A DNA stretch of 11,361 bases. It comes from JAZGBC01 sp036444495 (lineage in GTDB: Bacteria; Pseudomonadota; Alphaproteobacteria; Kiloniellales; J153). Both the position numbers and the translations under genes were made by a program. Below the pieces are notes generated by a model. The model was given only the letters and a program-made list of their open reading frames with translations, ran no database searches and was not told where the DNA came from. Location: the NCBI GenBank assembly GCA_036444495.1, contig JAZGBC010000153.1, positions 1 to 11,361 of the forward strand, written 5' to 3'. Each line of letters begins with the position of its first letter. Within the stretch, counting starts at the first letter, position 1. Shown piece by piece: positions 5,509 to 11,361 of the stretch.

Positions 5509-6597
5509 GTGGCGACGAAGAAAAAATCATCCTCGGGCGGTAAAAAAGGCGCGGCCAAGTCCCGGTCTTCCGGAACCCGGAAGACGGGCAAGGCCAAGTC
5601 AGCTGCCCGTAAGACGCAGGCCCGCAAGACGGGCGCGGTCAAGAAAAAGGCCGCCAAGAAGCCGGCTGCCCGAGGCAAGACCGGGGCTGGCCGCCGCGCC
5701 AAGACAAAGGTCGAGATCACAAGATCCAGCGATGCCGCGCAAGGCCAGGGTCTGGCCGACGAACTGAACCAGCTGCCCGCCTTCGTCACACGAAGCGCCG
5801 AAGCGTCCGGGCCGTCCCGATCGAGCGGTCCCATGTTCAGCGGAGACGAGGATGGGACTGGAGACGACCCGGGTCAGGATTCACTCATCATCTACAGCGC
5901 CAAGGAAACGCCCTCCAAGGCCGCCGAAGGGCCGGCCCGGCCGAAACGCCTGGTCCCCACCAACGCGGTCCACGTCACCGAACGGCGCCACAGCCGCAGG
6001 CACGTCTACACGCGGAGCTTCTTGGTTCTGGGCACCGCCGCGCTGATCGGACTGTTCATCCTTAGTGACCGCGCCGAAGCGCCCGATGTCACGGCCTTCG
6101 AACAGGCGAGCCCCTATCCGGCCGATGAGCGGATCGCGTCCGTGGCCGAGGCGCCGTCTTTGGAGGTTTCCGCTTCGGCCGGCACGCTTGGCGATTCGCC
6201 TGGCGACCGCTTCGCGGTCCCTTCCGCCGGACCCGGCGAAGCCGAGTCGATGGTGGAAGACCAGAAGTTCGCCAGCATCGTGATTCCCCTCGAAAACGCC
6301 ACCGTTGCGATTGCGATGCCGTCCCGGCAACTCGGCGAAGCGCCTGAAGAGGTGACGATCGAGGTGCTGGACGATGAGACAGACGGCCTGAACAGCGGCG
6401 AGATCACCGAGATGGAACGGCTGCTCACCCGGATGGACATGGGGACGACCCAGGCCGACGGCATCCTGGACGGCCAGACCACCTCCGCCATCCGCCTCTA
6501 CCAGGAATACGCGGGCCTGCCCGTGAACGGCCGGCCCTCGCAGGAGTTGCTGACCGACATGCGTGAGGTAGTGAAACTCCTCGACGGCGACGGCTGA
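5509..6597 (+). CDS. Membrane-anchored peptidoglycan-binding-domain protein with a lysine-rich H1-like cytoplasmic tail
   Basis: The product has 362 residues from GTG 5509. Residues 3-68 hold 19 Lys and 7 Arg and no acidic residue, in Ala/Lys/Thr/Gly low-complexity sequence (KKKAAKKPAARGK, repeated RKTG) like histone-H1-type bacterial tails. Residues 69-158 are a flexible linker. RRHSRR (159-164) precedes a single TM segment (about 170-186, SFLVLGTAALIGLFILS); the positive-inside rule puts the basic tail in the cytoplasm and the rest in the periplasm. After an acidic linker, residues 294-357 look like a peptidoglycan-binding domain 1 (PF01471 type): EITEMERLLTRMDM, then DGILDGQTTSAIRLYQEYAG and LPVNGRPS. 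No catalytic domain is visible. The architecture suggests a link between DNA or another acidic partner and the cell wall; that is inference. A CtrA-type box lies upstream. The gene converges on ispE with a 41-base gap. An alternative start at GTG 5425 would add 28 residues. Confidence 0.85.
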   Translation: MATKKKSSSGGKKGAAKSRSSGTRKTGKAKSAARKTQARKTGAVKKKAAKKPAARGKTGAGRRAKTKVEITRSSDAAQGQGLADELNQLPAFVTRSAEASGPSRSSGPMFSGDEDGTGDDPGQDSLIIYSAKETPSKAAEGPARPKRLVPTNAVHVTERRHSRRHVYTRSFLVLGTAALIGLFILSDRAEAPDVTAFEQASPYPADERIASVAEAPSLEVSASAGTLGDSPGDRFAVPSAGPGEAESMVEDQKFASIVIPLENATVAIAMPSRQLGEAPEEVTIEVLDDETDGLNSGEITEMERLLTRMDMGTTQADGILDGQTTSAIRLYQEYAGLPVNGRPSQELLTDMREVVKLLDGDG

Positions 6598-6638
6598 TCG
6601 AGCCGGCCCGGTCCCTTCCCGATCAAATCCGATTTCTG

Positions 6639-7580
6639 TCAGCCGGACGCGGGCCCGGCGTCCGTTAGCACGGGCGCGGCCTGGACCCACCAGCCCTCCT
6701 GCGCGCGGGCGATCGTGGCCGCCGCCGCCTCGGCCGAGGCCTGGTTCCCATAGAGCCCGAAACAGGTGGCGCCGCTACCCGACAGGCGCGCGATCAGGCA
6801 CCCGGTGCTCGCCTGAAGCGCGGCCAGCGCCTCGCCGATGCGCGGCGCCAGGGAGCGCGCGCCCGGCTCCAGATCATTGCGCGCCGCCCCAAGCCGCTCC
6901 GCCAGGGCCGCCGCCTCCACGATGGGCCCGCTCCAACGCGCGGGCTGTGAGAAATCGCCTTCACGCGCGGCGAAAACATCCGCCGTGCTAAGGGGCAGGC
7001 CCGGATTAACGAGCACAAGCCAGACTGGCGGCAGCGGCGGCGCGGCGGTTATCTCCTCGCCAATTCCGGCGACGAAACTGGGTCGGCCGGCCAGGCAGAC
7101 GGGCACGTCGGCGCCCAACTCAAGACCGAGCGCGGCCAACTCCCCCTCGGCGGGATGCAGGTCCCACAGATCACAGAGGCTCAGAAGCGCTACAGCGGCA
7201 TCGGCCGAGCCCCCGCCCAGCCCGGCGGCCACGGGCAGGACCTTTTCCAGGCGCAGCCGAGCACCCCCGTCCCGGCCAAAGCGTTCGCGCAGGCCCCTGG
7301 CCGCGCGCATTACCAGGTTATCGGCGTCCGCCGTGTCCTCGAGCGCGCCGGCGAAGGGCCCCGTCACCTCGAGACAGAGGTCGGGCGCGGGCGCGGCTTC
7401 GAGCAGATCGCCAATCCCGGCGAAGACGATCAGGCTGTCGAGCGTGTGATAGCCGCCGGCGCGGCGGCCAGTGACGTGAAGATAGAGATTGACCTTGGCC
7501 CAGGCCCGGCGACCCTGGCTCCGCCGGAGGCTTCGCCGAGACGAGCGCAGGGCACCGCCGGGCTTGGCGGTGGCGGTCAT
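6639..7580 (-). CDS. ispE: 4-diphosphocytidyl-2-C-methyl-D-erythritol kinase (IspE)
   Basis: IspE is the GHMP-family kinase of the MEP pathway. It phosphorylates the 2-hydroxyl of CDP-methylerythritol with ATP, a step toward IPP and DMAPP and hence quinones, undecaprenyl lipids and hopanoids. The 313-residue product shows the N-terminal AKVNLYLHV with Lys29, GGYHTLDS (42-49), the ATP loop PVAAGLGGGSADAA (116-129), LGADVP with catalytic Asp158, NDLEP (235-239) and the third GHMP motif SGSGATCFG (267-275). Start: ATG 7580 is the only ATG, GTG or TTG between the upstream gene's stop and the conserved core, leaving an unusual arginine-rich extension of about 28 residues before AKVNL. The gene starts 4 bases after the TPR gene's TGA and has only a weak Shine-Dalgarno, so coupled translation is likely. 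It is cytosolic and the last gene of the minus-strand run. Confidence 0.96.
   Translation of the reverse strand: MTATAKPGGALRSSRRSLRRSQGRRAWAKVNLYLHVTGRRAGGYHTLDSLIVFAGIGDLLEAAPAPDLCLEVTGPFAGALEDTADADNLVMRAARGLRERFGRDGGARLRLEKVLPVAAGLGGGSADAAVALLSLCDLWDLHPAEGELAALGLELGADVPVCLAGRPSFVAGIGEEITAAPPLPPVWLVLVNPGLPLSTADVFAAREGDFSQPARWSGPIVEAAALAERLGAARNDLEPGARSLAPRIGEALAALQASTGCLIARLSGSGATCFGLYGNQASAEAAAATIARAQEGWWVQAAPVLTDAGPASG
6644..6664. other. Stem-loop at the convergent 3' ends
   Basis: Perfect 7-bp arms CGGACGC (6644-6650) and GCGTCCG (6658-6664) enclose GGGCCCG, inside the last codons of ispE and just beyond the plus-strand gene ending at 6597. Neither strand has a T tract after it, so it is at best a pause or mRNA 3'-end structure, not a proven intrinsic terminator. 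Confidence 0.3.
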
Positions 7581-7584
7581 GGTG

Positions 7585-9369
7585 TCAGATGTCTTCGGGT
7601 GAATCGCCGAGCCCGCTTTCGATCTTGGCTTCGATCTTGGGAGCCACGTCCTCCTCCGGCTCCAGGCTAAGCGCCCGGCGCCACTGGAAGCGCGCCTCCT
7701 GATGCCGGCCGACCCGCCAAAAGGCATCGCCAAGATGATCGTTGATCACCGGATCTTGCGGCCGCAGTTCGACGGCGCGCTCCAGGAACGTGACCCCCTT
7801 CTTGTACTCGCCCAGGCGGTAATAGACCCAGCCCAGGCTGTCGACGATATAGCCGTCGTCGGGACGTAGCTCCACTGCGCGCACCAGCATGCCCTTGGCC
7901 TGGTCCAGGTTGAGCTTCTTCTCGACCCAGGAATAGGCCAGATAGTTCATCACGAAAGGCTGCTCGGGTTCGAGTTCCAGAGCAAAAAGCAGGTCCTTTT
8001 CCGCACGCGTCCAACGCTTCAGCCGCTCCAGCACGATGCCGCGGAAGTAATACAGCGTCCAATGCCTGCGTTCCGGCGTTCCGATCCGCTCGGCCGCCCG
8101 GTCATAGGCCTCGACTGCCTCCTCGAAGCGTTCCTCGGTACGCAAAAGGTTGCCCAGGCGGAACAGCGGCTCGTACCGGTTCCCCCGCAGTTCGGCAAGC
8201 GACTCCAGCTCGGCGAGAGCGTCGTCGATCCGCTCCATCCGCGCCAATTCCTCGGCGATGCGGAGTTGAACCGTCCAACGGAACGGCGAATCGGCTGGCA
8301 CCTGCCGGTAAGCGGCGATAGCCTCCTGGCCGCGGCCCTGACCCTGGAGGACCTCGCCGAGCAGGATGTGGGCGACGACGAAGTCGGGCCTGAGGTGCAG
8401 GGCGAAGTGCGTATAGATAAGGGCAACCTCTTCGGCCCGCTCCTTCGAGAGCAGACTGGCCAGGTTGAAGGCCGTCTCCGCCACGCCGTCCTTGATATCG
8501 GCGACCACGGCCGGCGGTGTTTCTCCCGATCCTACCCGTTTGATGCTTTCAGCTATCAGGCTGGAGCCCGGATTACGCGTCAGAAACTCCTCGTAGATCT
8601 CCTTCGTCCGGACCGGATCCCCCGCCCGCTCGAAGAAGTTCCCGGCAAGCCAGGTCAAGCGCAGGGTCGGCTGGCCCGCAACGTCGATGGCTTCCTCGTA
8701 TGCCGCCCGTGCCGCCTCGGTTCGGCCGCCCAGATCGTTAATCAGTGCGGTATGCAGCTTGTAGAAGACCGCGAAGCCCGATTTGTTCTCCAGGGGCTTG
8801 GCGCGTTCAAGCGCGGCGTCGATCTCGCCTTCGGCCGCCTTTAGCCAGCTGCCGATCAGCGGAACGGAGACCGTGCTCAGGCCCTTGTTCGGCAGTCGGC
8901 CCAAGTAGGATTCGGCGTCCGCGTAGGCGCCGCGCCCGACGGCGTCGACGATGAGCGCCAGAAGAGCCAGGGAGTGGTCCGGATCGATCGCCGTCAAGCG
9001 GCCGGCCAATTCCACGGCCTTGGCATGGCGCCCGTCCCCTGCGTTCAGCATGAACGCCCGGTTGAGAAGCCGTTCGTTCTCGGGATCGTAAGCCAGCGCT
9101 TCGAGCATGAAGTCGGCCGCGATCCCCAGGTCGCGCCGGCGTCCGGCGAAGAGGCCGGCCAGATATGAGCCGTAAGGTGAGCCGATAAGCGGGCTGCCCT
9201 CGCCGCTGACGTGGCCGTCGGCGGCCGCGACCAGCACCGGGCCGGCCGAGGTGACGATCGGCTCCGGCTCGAACAGCTCAGCGCAGCCGGCGGCCAGCAA
9301 CCCCAACCCTAGGGTCGCAGCACGGCCTGCCAAGCGTCTCGGTCTAAAACTGGGAGTGCGAAATTGCAC
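7585..9369 (-). CDS. TPR-repeat lipoprotein, conserved alphaproteobacterial type
   Basis: The product has 594 residues. The N terminus is a lipoprotein signal: basic residues, a hydrophobic stretch, then lipobox LAAGC with Cys29, predicting an envelope-anchored, periplasm-facing protein. The rest is helical. At least seven tetratricopeptide repeats run consecutively at about 331-362, 365-393, 399-430, 437-470, 471-505, 506-539 and 540-573, with more diverged repeats from about 67 to 270. The last three (NYLAYSWVEKKLNLDQA, DGYIVDSLGWVYYRLGEY, VINDHLGDAFWRVGR) match a TPR protein widely conserved in alphaproteobacteria, often beside ispE. TPR arrays are protein-docking scaffolds; the partner is unknown. 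The start is GTG 9369 with GGAG (9382-9379) 9 bases upstream; this start yields the complete signal peptide. It lies 88 bases downstream of the ETF-QO gene and 4 bases upstream of ispE. Confidence 0.9.
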   Translation of the reverse strand: MQFRTPSFRPRRLAGRAATLGLGLLAAGCAELFEPEPIVTSAGPVLVAAADGHVSGEGSPLIGSPYGSYLAGLFAGRRRDLGIAADFMLEALAYDPENERLLNRAFMLNAGDGRHAKAVELAGRLTAIDPDHSLALLALIVDAVGRGAYADAESYLGRLPNKGLSTVSVPLIGSWLKAAEGEIDAALERAKPLENKSGFAVFYKLHTALINDLGGRTEAARAAYEEAIDVAGQPTLRLTWLAGNFFERAGDPVRTKEIYEEFLTRNPGSSLIAESIKRVGSGETPPAVVADIKDGVAETAFNLASLLSKERAEEVALIYTHFALHLRPDFVVAHILLGEVLQGQGRGQEAIAAYRQVPADSPFRWTVQLRIAEELARMERIDDALAELESLAELRGNRYEPLFRLGNLLRTEERFEEAVEAYDRAAERIGTPERRHWTLYYFRGIVLERLKRWTRAEKDLLFALELEPEQPFVMNYLAYSWVEKKLNLDQAKGMLVRAVELRPDDGYIVDSLGWVYYRLGEYKKGVTFLERAVELRPQDPVINDHLGDAFWRVGRHQEARFQWRRALSLEPEEDVAPKIEAKIESGLGDSPEDI

Positions 9370-9390
9370 CGACTCGATCTCCGTTGACTC

Positions 9391-9420
9391 AGTCTATCCG
9401 AGCGGACCCCTACCCCACAA
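9391..9420 (-). promoter_or_regulatory. Weak candidate promoter for the TPR lipoprotein gene
   Basis: In the 88-base gap after the ETF-QO gene, TTGTGG (9420-9415) and TAGACT (9396-9391) on the minus strand are 18 bases apart. The match to sigma70 consensus is modest, so the TPR-ispE pair may instead be read through from the gene upstream. Confidence 0.25.
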
Positions 9421-9457
9421 CGCCGCATCGAACCGGTCTCTTTGCCCCGCCCGCGGC

Positions 9458-11110
9458 CTACATATTTGGATAGTTCGGGCCGCCTCCGCCTTCCGGGGTC
9501 ACCCAGGTGATGTTTTGCGTCGGGTCCTTGATGTCGCAGGTCTTACAGTGGACACAGTTCTGGGCGTTGATCTGCAGGCGCGGGTTCGACCCGTCCGAAT
9601 CACGCAGGATTTCGTAAACGCCGGCGGGACAATAGCGCTGCTCCGGTGCATCGAAAAGGGCCAGATTGTGCTCCACGGCAACCGCCGGGTCCTGGAGGCG
9701 CAGGTGCACTGGCTGATCTTCCTCGTGATTCGTATTGGAAAGGTAGACGGAAGAGGTCTTGTCGAAACTGACCACCCCGTCGGGTTTTGGGTATTCGATC
9801 CTGGGCATTTCGGCGGCGGGCTTGAAGCGGGTATGGTCCGGCTCCTTATGGTGCAGGGTCCAGGGCGCGCGCCCACCCAGGAGCTTGAGATCCAGCCCGC
9901 CGTAAAGCGAACCGCCCATCACGCCCCACTTGGCGAAGGCCGGCCGGAAGTTGCGCGCCTTGTGCAGTTCCTCGTGCACCCAGGAGGCGCGGAATTTCTC
10001 GCCGTAGCTTTCCAGCACGCCCTGACCCGGGTCGCCCGAGGAGAGCGCCTCGGCCACCGCCTCGGCGGCCAGCATGCCGCTTTTCATGGCGTTGTGGCTG
10101 CCCTTGATCTTGGGCACGTTGAGGAAGCCGGCGGCGCAGCCCAAAAGCAGCCCGCCCGGAAAGGCCAGCTTGGGTAGGGATTGCAAGCCGCCCTCGTTGA
10201 GCGCGCGCGCACCATAGGCGATGCGCTTGCCGCCCTCCAACATGATGCGAATTGCCGGGTGGGTCTTGAAGCGCTGGAACTCGTCGAAGGGTGACAGATG
10301 CGGATTCTCGTAATCCAGCCCGATGACGAAACCCACCGCTGCTTGGTTGTCCTCCAGGTGGTAGATGAAGGAGCCGCCCCAGGTCGTGCCCGTGACCGGC
10401 CAGCCGGCGGTGTGCATCACAAGACCCGGGCGGTGCTTGGCCGGGTCCAGCTCCCACAATTCCTTGAGCCCGATGCCGTAGGTCTGCGGATCGGCGCCCT
10501 CGCCCAGGCTGAATCGCTCCATCAAGGTCTTGCTCAGCGACCCGCGGCAGCCCTCGGCGAAGAGGGTGTACTTGCCGCGCAACTCCATGCCCGGCTCGTA
10601 GCTGTCCTTCCTGCCGCCGTCCTTGCCAATGCCCATCTCGCCCGTGGCCACGCCGCAGACCCGCCCCTCCTCGTCATAGAGCACTTCCGAGGCCGGGAAG
10701 CCGGGAAAGATGTCCACGCCCAGGCCCTCGGCCTGCCCGGCCAGCCAGCGGCAGAGGTTGCCGAGGGAGAGAATATAGTTGCCGTGGTTCTTGAACTGCG
10801 GCGGCATGAGGCCGACCGGAATGCCGTAAGCGCCTTTGCCCGTGAGGAAGAGGAACTTCTCCTCCTTGACCGGCGTGTTGAGCGGCGCGCCCCTGTCCCG
10901 CCAATCGGGGAACAGCTCGTCGAGCGCGCGCGGCTCGAAGACCGCGCCGGATAGGATGTGCGCTCCCACCTCCGAGCCTTTTTCGAGCAGGCAGACCGAA
11001 ATCTCCTGGCCCTGCTCGGCGCCGAGCTGGCGCAGCCGGATCGCCGCCGCCAGGCCGGCCGGCCCGCCGCCCACGATCACGACATCGACGTCCATGGATT
11101 CGCGTTCCAT
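9458..11110 (-). CDS. Electron transfer flavoprotein-ubiquinone oxidoreductase (ETF-QO)
   Basis: This is a 550-residue FAD and iron-sulfur protein of the inner membrane. It takes electrons from reduced electron transfer flavoprotein, which is loaded by acyl-CoA and other dehydrogenases, and passes them to ubiquinone. Visible signatures: the FAD dinucleotide-binding VVIVGGGPAGLAAAIRL (10-26), EKGSEVGAHILSGAVFEP (43-60), GCAAGFLNVPKIKGSHNAMKSG (324-345), and at the C terminus CPAGVYE plus NCVHCKTCDIKDP. The last two supply Cys494, Cys519, Cys522 and Cys525 for the [4Fe-4S] cluster. Length and domain order are normal for the family, and nothing suggests decay. Start: ATG 11110 matches the usual MERESM-type N terminus; ATG 11095 (residue 6) is possible. 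The gene heads the minus-strand run leading to the TPR lipoprotein and ispE. Confidence 0.97.
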   Translation of the reverse strand: MERESMDVDVVIVGGGPAGLAAAIRLRQLGAEQGQEISVCLLEKGSEVGAHILSGAVFEPRALDELFPDWRDRGAPLNTPVKEEKFLFLTGKGAYGIPVGLMPPQFKNHGNYILSLGNLCRWLAGQAEGLGVDIFPGFPASEVLYDEEGRVCGVATGEMGIGKDGGRKDSYEPGMELRGKYTLFAEGCRGSLSKTLMERFSLGEGADPQTYGIGLKELWELDPAKHRPGLVMHTAGWPVTGTTWGGSFIYHLEDNQAAVGFVIGLDYENPHLSPFDEFQRFKTHPAIRIMLEGGKRIAYGARALNEGGLQSLPKLAFPGGLLLGCAAGFLNVPKIKGSHNAMKSGMLAAEAVAEALSSGDPGQGVLESYGEKFRASWVHEELHKARNFRPAFAKWGVMGGSLYGGLDLKLLGGRAPWTLHHKEPDHTRFKPAAEMPRIEYPKPDGVVSFDKTSSVYLSNTNHEEDQPVHLRLQDPAVAVEHNLALFDAPEQRYCPAGVYEILRDSDGSNPRLQINAQNCVHCKTCDIKDPTQNITWVTPEGGGGPNYPNM

Positions 11111-11115
11111 CGCCT

Positions 11116-11124
11116 CTTATACCA
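11116..11124 (-). promoter_or_regulatory. Possible extended -10 element abutting the ETF-QO start
   Basis: The minus strand reads TGG-TATAAG, an extended -10 form, only 5 bases before ATG 11110. A start of transcription about 7 bases later would make the mRNA leaderless for ATG 11110, or give a leader of about 14 bases for ATG 11095. The overlapping AAGAGG (11118-11113) could instead be a ribosome site, but only 2 bases separate it from ATG 11110. Confidence 0.3.
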
Positions 11125-11155
11125 ACTCTTCTTGATATTGACCTATTTCATGGGC

Positions 11156-11243
11156 GCAAATCGGCTCGTCCGGGCAGGCGCGGTGCGAAGCGCGATGCGG
11201 GACATCGGGCGAGCGCCGCAACGCACCCGGCGCGCCGATTTGC
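11156..11243. repeat. Inverted repeat upstream of ETF-QO (outer pair)
   Basis: GCAAATCGGC (11156-11165) and its exact complement GCCGATTTGC (11234-11243) frame 68 GC-rich bases. Inside is a further small hairpin GATG-CGGGA-CATC. The A/T-rich arm cores stand out against the local base composition. This may be an intergenic palindromic element; only one copy is visible here. Confidence 0.5.
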
Positions 11244-11260
11244 CCCACCCTCCGGGCCGG

Positions 11261-11348
11261 GCGCTTTTTCCCGCCAGATGCGTCGCTCGCTGCTTGAAGT
11301 GGACGGCACTACGGCGCAACTCGCTCCTGTCTGGCGGGCAAAAATCGC
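11261..11348. repeat. Second imperfect long inverted repeat at the right edge
   Basis: The left arm 11261-11278 (GCGCTTTTTCCCGCCAGA) pairs with the right arm 11330-11348 (TCTGGCGGG, then CAAAAATCGC) with one mismatch and one extra base. The loop is 51 bases. It follows the 11156-11243 repeat directly, so the two may be modules of one dispersed element. An open frame from ATG 11278 crosses it to the window end, but it is too short to judge. Confidence 0.5.
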
Positions 11349-11361
11349 CTCGGTGAAATGG

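Noticed and set aside
5136..5834. 232-codon minus-strand frame across the divergent promoter region
   Set aside because: It overlaps both the phosphatidyltransferase start in another frame and the H1-tail gene. Its apparent hydrophobic parts come from the antisense of Lys/Ala-rich codons.
11132..11143. TTGATA/TTGACC as a plus-strand promoter toward the right edge
   Set aside because: No -10-like hexamer occurs at 16-18 bases; the positions hold GC-rich sequence.
1..11361. CRISPR arrays, insertion sequences, phage genes or defence systems
   Set aside because: No regularly spaced repeats, transposase, integrase, nuclease or toxin-antitoxin-like frames were seen. All large genes are housekeeping or envelope types with uniform base composition.

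Overview
The window looks like a chromosomal segment of a GC-rich, hopanoid-making alphaproteobacterium, plausibly of the Rhodospirillales/Kiloniellales type. Three things point there: a hopanoid transporter of the HpnN type, the gene order ETF-ubiquinone oxidoreductase / TPR lipoprotein / ispE that recurs in alphaproteobacteria, and a perfect TTAA-N7-TTAA box of the CtrA type. The assignment is inference from gene content; no rRNA or other phylogenetic marker is present.

Layout. At the left edge lies a tRNA-Gln(UUG) on the minus strand, followed by a non-coding stretch of about 250 bases with a small dispersed-type palindrome. Next comes a minus-strand operon, hpnN (4034 to 1401) then an hpnL-like flippase-family gene (1379 to 360). 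A divergent promoter region at 4035-4160 separates hpnN from a plus-strand CDP-alcohol phosphatidyltransferase (4161-4781). That gene converges on a second, paralogous CDP-alcohol phosphatidyltransferase (5386 to 4778, minus), and the two stop codons overlap. A divergent regulatory region (5387-5508) carries a perfect TTAA-N7-TTAA box and a duplicated GC-rich palindrome. It leads into a plus-strand gene (5509-6597) for a membrane protein with a lysine-rich, histone-H1-like cytoplasmic tail and a periplasmic peptidoglycan-binding domain. The right half is a minus-strand run: ETF-ubiquinone oxidoreductase (11110 to 9458), a TPR lipoprotein (9369 to 7585) and ispE (7580 to 6639). The last 250 bases hold nested inverted repeats and no convincing complete gene.

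How the genes fit together. Most of the window concerns the cell envelope. IspE makes isoprenoid precursors, which feed hopanoids among other products. HpnN moves hopanoids out of the inner membrane and HpnL is its usual companion. The two phosphatidyltransferases make or modify phospholipid head groups. The TPR lipoprotein and the peptidoglycan-binding protein sit at the envelope. ETF-ubiquinone oxidoreductase passes electrons from acyl-CoA and similar dehydrogenases to the quinone pool.

Most worth following up: (1) the H1-tail / transmembrane / peptidoglycan-binding protein behind a CtrA-type box, a possible nucleoid-to-wall tether under cell-cycle control; (2) the inverted pair of phosphatidyltransferase paralogues, one of which has Gly in place of the fourth motif aspartate; (3) the hpnN promoter, whose 17-base spacer is filled by an inverted repeat and whose -35 overlaps an opposing TTGACA.
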